From: Stichopus chloronotus
Lineage: Eukaryota > Echinodermata > Holothuroidea > Aspidochirotida > Stichopodidae
Direction: 5' to 3'
Length of the DNA: 64,000 nucleotides
Assembly: GCA_021234535.1 (NCBI GenBank)
Contig: CM037842.1
Coordinates: forward strand, 8,859,361 to 8,923,360
The position numbers and the translations under genes are program-made. Of this stretch, positions 38,901 to 50,667 are shown piece after piece (positions within the stretch are counted from its first letter, which is position 1; the number at the start of each line of letters is the position of its first letter). The notes beneath the pieces were generated by a model. It made no database searches, was not told the origin of the DNA, and worked only from the letters and a program-made list of their open reading frames with translations.

Positions 38901-41900
38901 TAACAGCAAAATGATGACTTACAGAAATTGCTGCTTTGGTTAGAATACAAACTGCTTCATTCATAGATTGTAATTAATACGTTTGTACTTACATTTGCTT
39001 GAAAGAACTTATATTATCTCCTCGTAAAGGTTCCACTAATGTATTTAATTGGTTCTGAAATAAGTACCTAACAAATTGGAAAAGGTACAAATTACTAACT
39101 ATATAACTGTTAACATTGATGTGTCTATGCGTCAGGAGTAGGATTTCAGGCCTGCGGAGATCCGACAAACTCGTTAACACTTTTCGAATTATCTGAATTC
39201 AACAATGGACCTTACTTTCCCGAAGTTGTATCTTATAGTTTCCAGAGGCTGTACCTATGTCTTAACCGTTACATAAAATCAAAATTTCATAGCGCGGTAT
39301 AGGGATTTTACACGGTACCTTTTCTCAACAAGTTTTTACCATCGTGGTCCCTTGCGTTTCCACGCATACCTTGTAAAGCTTGTCGAATGTTTGATGTGAC
39401 CGCACTTCACATACACATGTGATTTCATAATGTAGCGTGTCTACATTCTAAATTGATAAACTTTTATCTATTACATGATAAACTGATCTTCATAAAGTAC
39501 GGTAGTATGCAAACCGTCTTCTTTTCTCAAGTACACATTTTTGCCCATGAACATGACAACAAGAATCTCCTGCCACGATATCGTGTTTTACCCTACCATC
39601 CGGATGTCTTATTAAATATGTACCTGTATCAACCTTTTGGGTATCAAATTACCATGAGGTTATAAAAACGAAAGAGATTGCTCGTGGTAACAAGATACAC
39701 AACAGCCAGAGAGTTAGATAATAGAAAGGTGAGGTTTAAGAAAAAAAAAAAAGAAAAACGATTTTTAGTAGCTTTAAGTCAATCTCCTTCGTAAGTAGAT
39801 GATCGTAACTGGTTATACTTACAAATTTTCAACTTCAGTCCCTGCTAGCATATAATCCGGAAGAGTTGTAATATTGTTTCCATGCAGGTATCTGCAATGA
39901 ATTGTCAATGAAGAAACTTTAGAAGATAACTTTTGCGCAAAATTTCTCGATGTTGAACTTTGAAAAACTTTTCGATGTTTCAGGAACTACTGTCTATGTA
40001 CAATTGCTGTTAACGGAACGGCAGCAAGATAACGAAGTATTGCACATAGCAGTGCTTCTAACACTGTATTCCATAAAGATGATGCAAGCAACTATATTTG
40101 CCATATTATGACGTTTTGTCTTTTCTTTTTGTAGCATATTCAAACGCGATATATACTTAAGAATATGAAGGGGATATCAAGCAATTCATACAGCGATCAT
40201 AATCTAAAACTCATTGCTAAGAGGATACGTGATAGTCGCTAACTCCAGACAGCAAAAACATGCTCAGCCAACATTACGTAAGCACATTACGTTGGCCAAA
40301 ACGTTGTGCATTGGACTAACGTATTAATCCGACACTGAGCCAACATATGGTCAACCGTCATCTTAACTACATTTTGTCAGCTTTGGACCAACTAATACCA
40401 GGACAATGCAAAAAAACGCTGGACCAGCACTGGGCCACTGTTACTGTTCTAAGATCCTTTGATATAGGGCCCTCCATCGGTGTGCCAATACTGTGTGTAA
40501 AAGTTTCGTACCGGTACCGAGTCAGTGGGCTTAGTTCACACTAGAGGTCCCAACGTTTCCATGTAGTGAATCAGTTACCAGGGAATCGGATACATAGCAC
40601 AAATTACAAGGAACGACAAAAGAATACTCTGCGTACGAGTCATCTCTTTCTCGCTTACTTGCTCTTATGAGGACAGTAGAGTCTACTTATGCACTGCTTG
40701 AAATAGTATGTACAATAAATCTTGTCACTGAACATTAATCTGATCACAAAACTTTAAAAATATTTACTACTAATAACATAAACGTGAAACCCATGCACAC
40801 ATGTCCGGTGTGTCTTTTTACATTTAACTGATTTACGTCGACCCCAAATCTCTTAACCAACATTTAATTTACCAACAAATACATTTAACTCACGATTTTG
40901 TTCAGTTTTGTCAGCAATTCCTCAACGGTTGACTATAGAGGCCATATAATGACAGTATGTTTCCACCGTTCAGCCCTCTTTTCAAAAAGTATGTAATTAC
41001 AAACTGTTACGTATACGTTCAACGTAGACCCCCTTGACCATGTGGTTACATGTGGTCTAGAAACATCTGGAAGACACGCATACCTGTTACGGCTTTACCT
41101 CTGGCCATATCTGTACTTACAAATCTCTTAAATTTGTTAGGCTGTTGAATAGCCCTTTTGGTATAGTTGTTAGTTGATTCCCACATAATAACAGTGACGT
41201 CAATGAGTGACCCTTTGGGTTCAGAGAGAATAGTTTTGAGGGTATCTCCGTCAAATCGTTGCTGCCAAAGTCCCTCGAACGTGAAAAAGAAAGAAAGGTA
41301 GAAGTGAAGCTGTAAAAGTTTGTAACAATGTAAAATTTGTGTCTTTTAAATTTGAAACATTTGCCTTTGCAACATTGAACATGAGGTAAAATCTATGTGA
41401 TACATGTCGTTTAGAAATATACTGTGAAGCTTGAAAGGAAATTTATTGGTTAGGAGATTATTCTAACTGGATAGTCCATTCTTTGTAATGTCTACAGTGA
41501 GGGTTTCATTGAAGTGATCAAGTGTATTACTAATTTACTTTAGTTTTCGCCAGTTTATTTGGACACATTCTTAAAACTATGGAATTAAAACTATGAAAGG
41601 CTATGTCGCTATAACTACAAGCCTTGACTGACTACCAACTTTCCTTGCTCGTAAAGGAAGGCACGTTCTACAAAACAAAATATACTTTTAAATTCGGACT
41701 ATCGTAACAAACGGCTTACATCAGATTAAAACAAAGTAGTCTTAGTATTTTAAAATGATAACTAGATTGAAATTTTGACATTCACTGATTCAAAAGAACA
41801 ATGCTTTATTTGCTTCAATTTCGGTGGTGTAGGGTTTAACGCCAGGGATATGTAATACATACATAATACCATATACAGACGTAGTTTCAAGCAACCTTTC

Positions 41901-44900
41901 TGGTAACGTTCTCAGCTTCATGGATGACATTTTTCTGCACGTGGTGAAAAACATAAGATTCAGAGTTTTCCAATATCCCGTAAAATAATGCAAGTGTGAT
42001 ATTCATAACAGATGGACTAAATTTATCACTTATTTTAACATTGAGATTGTGACACATGGATATTTGCGTAACATTTAATGTAGGATGTATTTGTAACCTA
42101 CATAACTTCTTAGACATTAAGCTCAGTTGCTCACCAATCAACATTTGAAATACAATTTAAGTAAAGGTCGATGTGTTTTGTCCCTGCACATCACATGAAG
42201 GTTGAAAATGTAGGCTCATCCAGCATATGGATTTGTGTACATGCACCATAGCACAGATACATGTAAGTTTTAATTGTCTTAATATTACGGTACAGTTGCG
42301 AAATTACATAACTATTTCATATTAATTGCATACATATTACATCTATACAATACCTGATCATTGTGTCAGATGCAGAAATAACTAACCTTTACTAAGAAGA
42401 AACTTAATTAACACGAAATATTTTCTTACAACTCGAAAAAGCCTTCCAGATTGGGGAATAAGTTCTCGGGAATTTCCTCCACGTAATTCTTGGATATATC
42501 TCTACGCAGTAACGATAAAAATAAGTAACGAATGTTGGTGAAGAAAACAGAGTAATGATATTAATATCATAAATGACCATTTTACCAAGGGCTAAGTTGC
42601 ACACGGTCATTTCAGGCATTGGATATTATTACCCTTGTTCATTGAAACGGCTGTAATTAAGGCGCCTGTTGAACTCAAGTTCCGCACAGTCACTTAGATT
42701 CGAACCCGTAACCACTAGATTGCAAATCTAATGAATTAATCACTAGGCTATCACGCTCTCAACACTCATCTCATAGTAACAACTCATCCGTTATCCGTTG
42801 CAACTAAATGGATGGTTCCATGTTGGTCACACAACTACATTATTTTTGAAGAGACTTTTTATCTGTTATCGTCCTTTTGTGGTATTCTGAGTTATGTCAC
42901 AGAGGCCAAGCTTTGTGCAAGATTGTCTTCCAGTCTAACTTTGTTTGTATATCCTAGGTAAACTAACTATTACCTTAGGACTAGACTCAAAATATATATT
43001 CTAACACGAAAACAAACAATTTTTTCAAACGACACAGATATTTCTTTTTCCAAACACTTTTTGTGAACTGCGGACAAAAAAGGAAATACAAACTTTTTTC
43101 CATTGACGTCACTAATGTTCTCCGTTAAGCCTACGAGACTCTAGAATCCCTTCACTTGACAACTACGGAAATCCACCTTCTTGCAATTCATGTTACCTGA
43201 CTTTTGCTTTCTGTAATTTTTATCATTTCTCAAGTCTATTATAGTGTCACTTGATTAGAACCACAATTGGGAGGCCAACCAGTTTCATTTAGATTCTCTT
43301 CATTTTTTGTGTGCGTTCAGAATTTTTGTGATATTCTATGTTTCTAATGATCTCATCCCTATACATGGACAGAGATAAGCGATGGGTGTTTTAGTACTCA
43401 AATGCGTGAGTGCACAAAAAGTGTATCACGATTTCCTCTTAGACAGTAACTCGAATAAGCTTCAAACTTGGTCGGTAAGTTCCCAAGCATACGGTACAGG
43501 TCAAAGGACAAAGGTCATCGAAACGAAAGCAAACTTTTAGAAATATTTTATTATATGAATATCCATGGGATTTAAAAGGGTCGCATAAGTAGAATAGACA
43601 ATACTTATTTCTTAAAAATATTTATCAGGTCAAAAGGCCACGAAGTCAAAGTTCAAATCGCCAAAATGTCGTGCAAAAGTCTGAAGTGGTCTCCTTGTAT
43701 AGAGTAAGTCCGATAAAGTTTAAACTTGGCGTGTAGTTGCGGGAGTATGAGGCGCAATTACCACCTACCGATAATGTGGTGGGTCAGATTTTACCTACTA
43801 CAGCATATAAAACAGTGAGGGAGATGTTGATGCTACGGATATTAACACGACTTAATTTTGATGAGACCAACAGTTACTGAATATCAACGTGTATATCTTT
43901 GCTTTGCCTTTAATGAGACCGAGCATTTCAGTTTATGCAACCATGGGCTGAGTGACTATGTCTGGTAACACGGTCATTTTTCAGGCCTTGTACTAACCTC
44001 ACTCACTATATTTATAAAACAGAGAAGAAGCTGAAATGTTTATGTGTTTGTGGGGAAAATAAATTATAACCCACACATGAGTCGCTTTTCACAGAATGCA
44101 TAGAAGTGGACGAGTGCGGAGCTGAGGCATACTTTGCAACGCACACTTGATTTCGAGATACACGTGTGAATGCAAGAAGTTGAGTCTTCCGACGCTTACG
44201 AGGTGACAATCCATCAGATCACTATAAATAAGACTGGTTATTGAGCACTTCTTTCCACAACGAGCAAATTTGAGTCTTTGATGTATACAACTCAGCGGGC
44301 TTTAGAAGTAGGTCATCACGAAATGACGGGTACTTAAAGGTCCATAAAGTCTAAGACAAAGCGATCATTCTAACAGTGAACTGGGCTTTTGATATAATGA
44401 CTGGATTTTACACATTCCTAGTGTAAGCCAACGTCATAACTTAAGAGGTTACTTTGGGAAAGGAGAGTGTAGGTCTATTGCCTATTTGCCCGTCATTGCC
44501 AAGTGCGTGTCTCAGAGAGCGAATGATTGTTGATCTCGATAGGGATGAGATTCTCAACAATCAAGGATTACCTTTGTGTTTACGTTTGTAAATCTCAGGA
44601 ACGAAATACATCTTAGTTTCTCCCGCTTCGATTCAATCAATGTGAAAACTTTGCAGTGCTTTATGTTTACTAAATTTGAAATTTATTAATGGACATTTCA
44701 GCACAAATATACAGTTTAATATCTTCAAATATAATTTGAGCCATGGAAGATTTGCGTAATCCGACAAGCAATTTGTTACAGTCAACCGCCAAACAGTTGG
44801 GGAAAAACATGCTTTACTCTTTACCTCTTTCCTCATATACCAGAGCAAGCTGCAATCTTGGACAAAGCTGTTGTGACACTTTGTCTTACGTTGCAAACAT

Positions 44901-47900
44901 AATGCTACGTTTTAGATGAGCGGATAACACGAGACCCCGCGCCACTTTCCAATGTTGGGCTTAAGGAGTGAATGTACACTTTGATCAGAAATCCTATACC
45001 CAACACTGAAAGGGGGGAGCAGGGTGTCCCAAGGCATTTTGTCCGAGATTTTAAATTGAAATTTTGACACGCGTCCGTACACACAACCACCAACTGACTC
45101 GGTAGATGCTATGACTTTGTTATGACAAAAAGAAAACTCCCTACGTTCTTTTGGTACGAACGTATGTTGTTAATGAAATACCCGAAAGATCAATTGAAGC
45201 CTTCAAATACATACAGAACTTACAATTTGAGAAGTGGGAGGCCGCGAAATATGTCACTAGGTAGGTAGGTTATACCACAATCCATTAAAGTCCTGCAATA
45301 CCATGTGTAAAAAATGAAAGAAAGAGAATATTTATTTCTCTTATACAGTAGGGAGACTTGCTACATTGTTAGATATGTCGATATTTGCACACTGTAACAT
45401 GACAGATTAAGGTTGTGTAATATTTCTTGTATTACCGTAACCTAACAAAACATTGTTTTAATGAAATTATACATCGAGGTTTTGATGGAGGAACTTTACT
45501 GATGTATATCAGCATCTAACAGTTCCCATATTTTTAAGCAATGTATCATTCATTAATCGCAAACAGTTGCATTAAGTGGAGAATATTTTTCCTACAGACA
45601 AAAACGTAATTGTCGAAAGTCCTTTATGTACTACAGTCCAACACACCTTCCTCTGTGGAGGATGAGATAACGCTCGTTTTTGTCCCATCGTGTATTACTT
45701 TATTTCACTAACATAGACTTTCTTTTATTCAACTCATACTAAACGTTAAGTGATAGGAGTTTGCAATATGTTTACAGTATTTTAAAGTTAGGGGAATGAT
45801 CAACGACTATGATACAAACACATATTTGTTTTGCAGGGGGAACTTTGCAAAGTGAATCTACTAGTTTTACTTACAAGTATTCCAGCCTTGTGCACCCTCG
45901 GAAAAGTGTTGAGGGAATATCCATAATACGAGTTCCCGTTAAAAGTCTGATGAAGAACAAAATCATTTTTTTTTCAATATTACAGAAATTTTCATTTAGA
46001 GAAACAATTTCGTTTTTATCATGTTGGATCACTTAAATGTACGCCATACAGTCACATCCTTGTCTCAAGAACTGGTACATATGAATGTGAAATCGCTTCT
46101 TCGTGTAGCATTTTCATGGTTTAATTTACAGCTTAACCTTCTGTTGATTCCTCTAGAACTAGAATCATTTTACATCCTTTCCTCTAGCAGATGCTTAGCC
46201 AATATCAGGAGGTGCAAATTTATTAATATAAAATCCTTTCCGCTAGGTTAAATCCAAAAGGTTGAAACTAAAAACTAAGCTGAAGTAAACGTAACCGGAG
46301 AGTACACTCACAATCTATTCAGATTACTGCAAGCAATGGTAAAAGTATTCTGAGCCAACTGCAACGATACACGATTCCAACCAATATTTCTGTAAGAGGA
46401 ATAACAGTACAAACATAATTTAAACGTAATGATGATAGTGATGAAGACCGCGATTACTACACTTTTGAATACGTTGGTTACGTATGCCTCTTATAAATTG
46501 TTGGGTAAAAAAAAATTACCCAAGTTGGTCAAAACAATCCTCCTCTTGGGTTAACCGTTAACCAACAATGCTTTCTTTTAACCAACTTTGGTATTTTTGT
46601 TACAGAACAGTTTGTAGCAAATCCTACGTACTCTACCAATAATAATAAACTACCAGGCACTACCCACATCCTCGAAAGGATACTCTATCCCCCAGAGTGT
46701 GGATAGGACATACCAACAAAGATGATGAGAAAGTACAAGAAAAATAAATACAACAATAATGTTGACGATGGTTATAATCATGTAATAGCTAAAGCGATAA
46801 CGAATTTGAAAATAAAAAATATACTGGCAATGATGTTTATTGCGATAAAGACATACACTAACGTTATTATAGTAAAAACACTATAGATCATAATTGTGCA
46901 ATGGAAAAAGCAATGAAGAGTAATCAATAACAATGGGGTGCAGAAAAATAAAAACCATTGAGACATCAATGTGTAAGAACCGAGTGAATTTAAATGTAAG
47001 ATCTGGTAATTGTAAGACTCTGGCACCAAACCTGCTTAAAGTTGACGTTTTATCTCCAGGTCTCTCTCTTACATTCCCATCCCACTCCATCCACGTTTCA
47101 ACTTTCCTTTAGCCTTTGTTTGTCATCGGTAATGCTACACTCTTCATAACAAGGGATTGCATTGATAAAAGTAAATGATATTTGGCATCATTGTTTAACG
47201 GAAAGTAACTTATGAAATTAATGTAAATTACTCAACAAATCGTTTAAAGAGGCTAGTCCAGCGAAACTTCGATTCCCTATTGTTCTTACTTCGTTAAAGT
47301 TTATATACCTGTGAAAGAACAAATCATGAGAATAAACTTTTTTTAAGTTGTTGTTAAGAAATGATATTAGTACAAGATTCATTTTGAATTTGACAGATAC
47401 AGAATGTGTTGATAGATGAAACGACGACAAAATAATAATGCAACAAATCGTGACAAAAACTTAAACTCACAATTTTTGCAACTTAGAACAAGTCTTGAAA
47501 ACCCCTTCTGGTATTACCGAAATGTTATTCCTTTCAAGATCTCTGCAAATAGAATGGATGTTACAATTTGACAAGGAGAAGCGAAGACGAATCCGGTAGA
47601 GAACTTAGGATGAGAAGGGCAAAACTTACGCGAATTTCAAATTGTCGCAGGAAACGAAGAAACTGTCAAGATCCAGAAGTTGATTGTTGCTGATGTATCT
47701 GTATCAAAATTTGAAATGTATTACGTAAAAGATTGCAAAACTTGCACATATCACATAACATTCACAGCTTCAACAGGTTTTTTAAGTCTTTCTCACATTT
47801 CCCCAAATCTGTGCCCATTTTTCTGTGGTATGGTGGTACTATTAAGTTTAGTAATACAATTAGTACTGTTATTTGTGCAGTCTATGTTCGAGAAATGCAA

Positions 47901-50440
47901 CTGTTTTGACAATTGTGATGTTTGTGTAATTTACAAAAGCAAATTATTTACAAGATAAAAATGACAGGTAATAATGTTTGAGAATATAAACAAACAGCAA
48001 CATAACCCTTACATATATGTCAGACTGTTGGGAAGATAGAATGACTGACTTATTGAGTTATTGTCCAGATATCTGTGAACCAAAAAAAAATTCTCTATCA
48101 CTTAAAAGAATGTTAGGCATTTTTTAATCCTTTGTACTTTTGAAGCAAGAATTTCGACAAACACCCAAAGTATTGTTTCATGATTAATCATATTTCATGA
48201 AGTATATTTGCATGTTTGCAGAGTTTTCTGCAGGTAAACAAATAAAAACGTATAAAAACAAGAGATATAGAGAACAAAAGAAGTAAAATCAATTTGTAAA
48301 GTATACGAAAAGTTACGCTGACCACAAGATTAAGCACACTTTTACCGTCACGGTATATGTGGTATATTGACTTAATATAAATTGTTCCCAAGTACTCCCA
48401 TCTATGTTATTAACAAACATAAATACGGGGGAGAAATAATCTCTAACTTCTCTTGGAGAAACCAAATATTTTATGCCGATATTGTTAAGAATTGTAAACA
48501 TTGGTTGGGAAGACAGGTTATCCGATATTTTCACAATTTCTCTTCAACTTCTTGTATTTTGAAAAGTTATGGAGGAAGAACGGTATCTGTGGGTGTCCAC
48601 CAGCACATGCGTTTTACAGCCAAAATTCATGACTTGATTTTGTTTTAGTAAGTTCAGGAAAGAATGCAACACTTACAGAATTTCCAGTTTGGTGAATCTT
48701 TTGAAATATACGGTTGGTACACAGGAAATGTTGTTACTTGAAAAAAGTCTGTTCAAAATATTACAAAGAGTTGTGGTTAAAACGCACCAAAACAACATAC
48801 TTTAAACATAATTAAAACAGATTTTACTATTAAGAAACACTACCATCCGTCTGTGGTTTTTCTTCTTACACATATTTGACAACCTTATAACGATAAATCT
48901 GATTCTCACATCCTGATCTCTAAATTCGAAAGAGAGAAATTAGGGATGATTGCAGGTTAAGACTGAATATCCACTCCAAAGGAGTGAGAATTACTCTCTT
49001 TTTTCGAGACGGACTTTTTCACTCAAAATAAAGATTCACCTCTAATTCAACTCCGAATAGAGTTATTTTAACTCTAAATGTTTTAGAGAGTACACACACA
49101 CATAACAATTATCCACGTCACCTGAACACAAGGCAATCTGGTTTGTTTCGTATGATACAATATTTGGGTATTAAAGTAATGAAGATCGATGGTGATTTTT
49201 TTCACCAATGTCTCTCGGAACACTTAGGCTATACTTGTTTCATCACGTTGTATCACGTCAAACGTATCATACAAAGGGAAAATATCTGCTAATATGTTTA
49301 CCCTCGCGGATAGTTAAGAAATACTACGTCTACCTTTAAAGGAATTTGCAGAAATCAAAGAGTTTCTTGAGAAATATCTTACGAGAGGAAATGAGCCTAC
49401 AGAGCGAGAGCCACAGATTAATATTATTTTATAACATGGTAGTCAGAGAATTGTTTTTTTTTTTTCCTTTATTTAAGACCTCTGAGCGTATTATTTGAAC
49501 AATGTACCAAGTGATCATGGCTGTATGTTGTCAAAACTGCACGTAAATATACTTGATCAGCATCACCTTTATTGGCCATGTTGCATTATGCTTACATGTA
49601 CATCACATCTTTAGGTAGAGCTGAGGGTAAGGCTGTCCAACCCCTATGGCTGCAATTGACCTCCTTGTCTACACAACTACAGATACCCATTGGTCCACAG
49701 GCTGAGATATCTGTCGGGCATGGGTAAATGAGAAACAATTAAATCCAGTATTAAGAGGTACCTCACAGTGAACACCCCATCCGAGTACATTTACCCCACA
49801 GAAGCACCCACTGGGATGGAACATAGAAACCATACTTTCCTAATAGGGTAAAATTTCGACAACATGCCTATAGTAAAGTTACGTCAACAGGTTGCGTGTC
49901 ACTTACACAAGAACGATGTTACTAATGTTTTATATGATAAAACTCACCAAATGAAAATACAATGAGCAGAAGAAGCATGTTGTAATGTTTCTAAACATTA
50001 CTACTAACCATGTTTATCTTGCCCCGAACCCCCCCCCCCCCCCCCACCCACCGTCATCCTTCCTATTCCCACCGAGCCAAAAGTAACGATAGTCCGTGAA
50101 GAGCGGGGCAAACTAGAAATTTCTTCAATATTTAAAAGCCGTAAGGTGTTTCTGTCCTACAATTCCTATTTGACAAAAAGTTTCCTCCCTGCATTTCCAG
50201 TGTAAAGAGACTTTTTTTTTCGAACACCACGATAAAGAACGACCAGAGAAACGTTTAGATAAATGAGCAAACTTGTTGTAAGTGTTGTAACAAGGACAAT
50301 ATCTGCTGATTTTAAGTGCAATCAAGTAAAATTGAACAGCCGTTACCTGACAACTTGCATTCATGTCCAACCGCTGAAATTACATCAACTGTTTGCAGCA
50401 GGCAGCCAGTGAAGATGACGTGAAGCAATATGAATTCCAT
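32807..50440 (-). CDS. Gene B: LRR - GCC2/GCC3 cysteine-rich - multi-pass membrane receptor, intact 21-exon model
   Basis: Hand-spliced coding exons, 5' to 3' on the minus strand: 50440-50347, 49710-49596, 48748-48677, 48072-48013, 47698-47630, 47542-47471, 47308-47237, 46389-46312, 45946-45875, 45292-45224, 42501-42430, 41934-41863, 41273-41121, 39891-39823, 39067-38993, 38793-38722, 38221-38168, 37890-37700, 36358-34812, 33508-33367, 32943-32807. They sum to 3357 nt, 1118 codons plus TAA, with no internal stop. Every junction is GT/AG and every phase agrees. Layout: signal peptide 1-22, LRR N-cap 30-70, leucine-rich repeats about 70-430, C-cap about 430-470, GCC2/GCC3-like modules about 475-590, Cys-rich stalk to 695, membrane segments 697-1078, cytoplasmic-type tail of about 40 residues. 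It is probably a plasma-membrane recognition receptor or channel-like protein. The ligand is unknown. Paralogue of genes A and C. Start chosen because the same ATG-Glu/Asp opening is kept in A and C. Confidence 0.87.
33367..33508 (-). CDS. Gene B exon 20: last two membrane segments
   Basis: 142 nt starting in phase 0: LTSLWAIFCNMLIAAVPVP, a loop (DNFSGSF) and IVIFILVAVNISVIGIAA. Acceptor is CAG and donor GTAGGT. It is nearly identical to gene A exon 20. Confidence 0.86.
34812..36358 (-). CDS. Gene B exon 19: cysteine-rich module, stalk and main membrane block
   Basis: 1547 nt, about residues 511-1026 of the protein. It carries CKTCNPGTF and CEVCPKGT (GCC2/GCC3-like), CLCLDGHYRRDRFGQCDIC, N-glycosylation motifs, and GYTGWMCPACKENHF with GFCRPCP. 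Hydrophobic segments lie at about 697-720, 794-823, 848-865, 912-931 and 980-1012 (one long or two short). Conserved blocks are LALFKIVLGFYQVMGEFWES, YEIASYFATIYVI, FWFWEIVELVRKVSQ and LHISFRPMKDKFEHYLQ. It is very similar to gene A exon 19, with one extra codon in the stalk. The donor is GTGAGT. Confidence 0.91.
36663..36694. repeat. Perfect 14-bp hairpin in gene B intron 18
   Basis: ACGTTATGAGGTAT, loop TAGT, then ATACCTCATAACGT. A partial copy (GAGGTATTAGTTACG) sits just before it. Confidence 0.6.
37700..37890 (-). CDS. Gene B exon 18: end of cap and first GCC2/GCC3-like module
   Basis: It encodes TCMPPFAPL, then CKSCPAGTFNGRFGE and CELCPKG. The exon is nine bases longer than in gene A, so three codons differ while the phase is kept. 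Donor GTAACT leaves the first base of a Gly codon. Confidence 0.85.
38168..39067 (-). CDS. Gene B exons 15-17: last LRRs and C-terminal cap
   Basis: Exons 39067-38993 (VEPLRGDNISSF), 38793-38722 (FIQDNPIRHLSTEILDE) and 38221-38168 (RLSCERLTLPTIREQ). They match gene A exons 15-17 in length (75, 72, 54 nt) and phase. Confidence 0.82.
39823..48748 (-). CDS. Gene B exons 3-14: leucine-rich repeat array
   Basis: Twelve exons (48748-48677, 48072-48013, 47698-47630, 47542-47471, 47308-47237, 46389-46312, 45946-45875, 45292-45224, 42501-42430, 41934-41863, 41273-41121, 39891-39823). All are in phase 2 and all have lengths divisible by three. Typical repeats are DLERNNISVIPEGVF and YLHGNNITTLPDYML. 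Exon 7 ends at an unusual GTTGAG donor shared with gene A. Exon 13 has two repeats. Many positions differ from gene A outside the consensus leucines and asparagines. Confidence 0.83.
42683..42757 (-). repeat. tRNA-derived sequence (SINE head or tRNA pseudogene) in gene B intron 10
   Basis: On the minus strand, A-box-like TAGCCTAGTGA (42750-42740) and B-box-like GGTTCGAATCT (42706-42696) are 44 nt apart, as in real tRNAs. Between them is an anticodon arm TTAGA-TTTGCAA-TCTAG that would read UGC. The acceptor and T stems do not pair, so it is not a working tRNA. Confidence 0.55.
43395..43770. repeat. Two tandem-like units of the same interspersed repeat in gene B intron 10
   Basis: Units at about 43425 and 43685 share the C(T)CCT...TAGA, (A)AG(T)C(C)GA(A)TAA and (T)TTAAACTTGG motifs with each other and with 31805-31925. 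Confidence 0.45.
49596..49710 (-). CDS. Gene B exon 2: LRR N-terminal cap
   Basis: It holds ISACGPMGICSC, VNCSHRG and ALPSALP, the LRRNT cysteine pattern. It is flanked by acceptor CAG and donor GTAAGC and has the same length and phase as exon 2 of genes A and C. Confidence 0.83.
50347..50440 (-). CDS. Gene B exon 1: signal peptide
   Basis: It encodes MEFILLHVIFTGCLLQ followed by a polar segment and Cys, a clear signal peptide. The exon ends in TCAG before GTAACG. It is one codon longer than exon 1 of genes A and C. A foldback element starts about 65 bp upstream. Confidence 0.82.
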
Positions 50441-50504
50441 TGTTAATCAATTTGAACTTGAAGACTGAAAATGAGCCAGCTACCTGTCTGTGGGCAAGCT
50501 AATC

Positions 50505-50667
50505 TACACTCTAACTCTAACTCTAAATTTACAGAAAATAAAACAAAGAAATAAACAAGAATTACAGAAATTGTCTGGAAGCAAATTACCAGAACATTTC
50601 TGTATTCATTTTGTATTTCTTTACTTTATTGTGTGTCAATTTACATTTTACATTTTTCACAGTGTAT
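50505..50667. mobile_element. Foldback/MITE-like element, copy 1, just upstream of gene B
   Basis: An imperfect palindrome of about 160 bp: CTAAATTTACAGAAAATAAA at the left and its near-complement at the right around a core CACAGAAATTGTCTGGAA-like segment, ending ACAGTGTA. A second copy with the same core and ends lies at 63219-63374. No coding capacity. Confidence 0.6.

Noticed and set aside
42683..42757. Functional tRNA-Ala (UGC)
   Set aside because: Acceptor and T stems do not pair, so only a derived sequence is reported.
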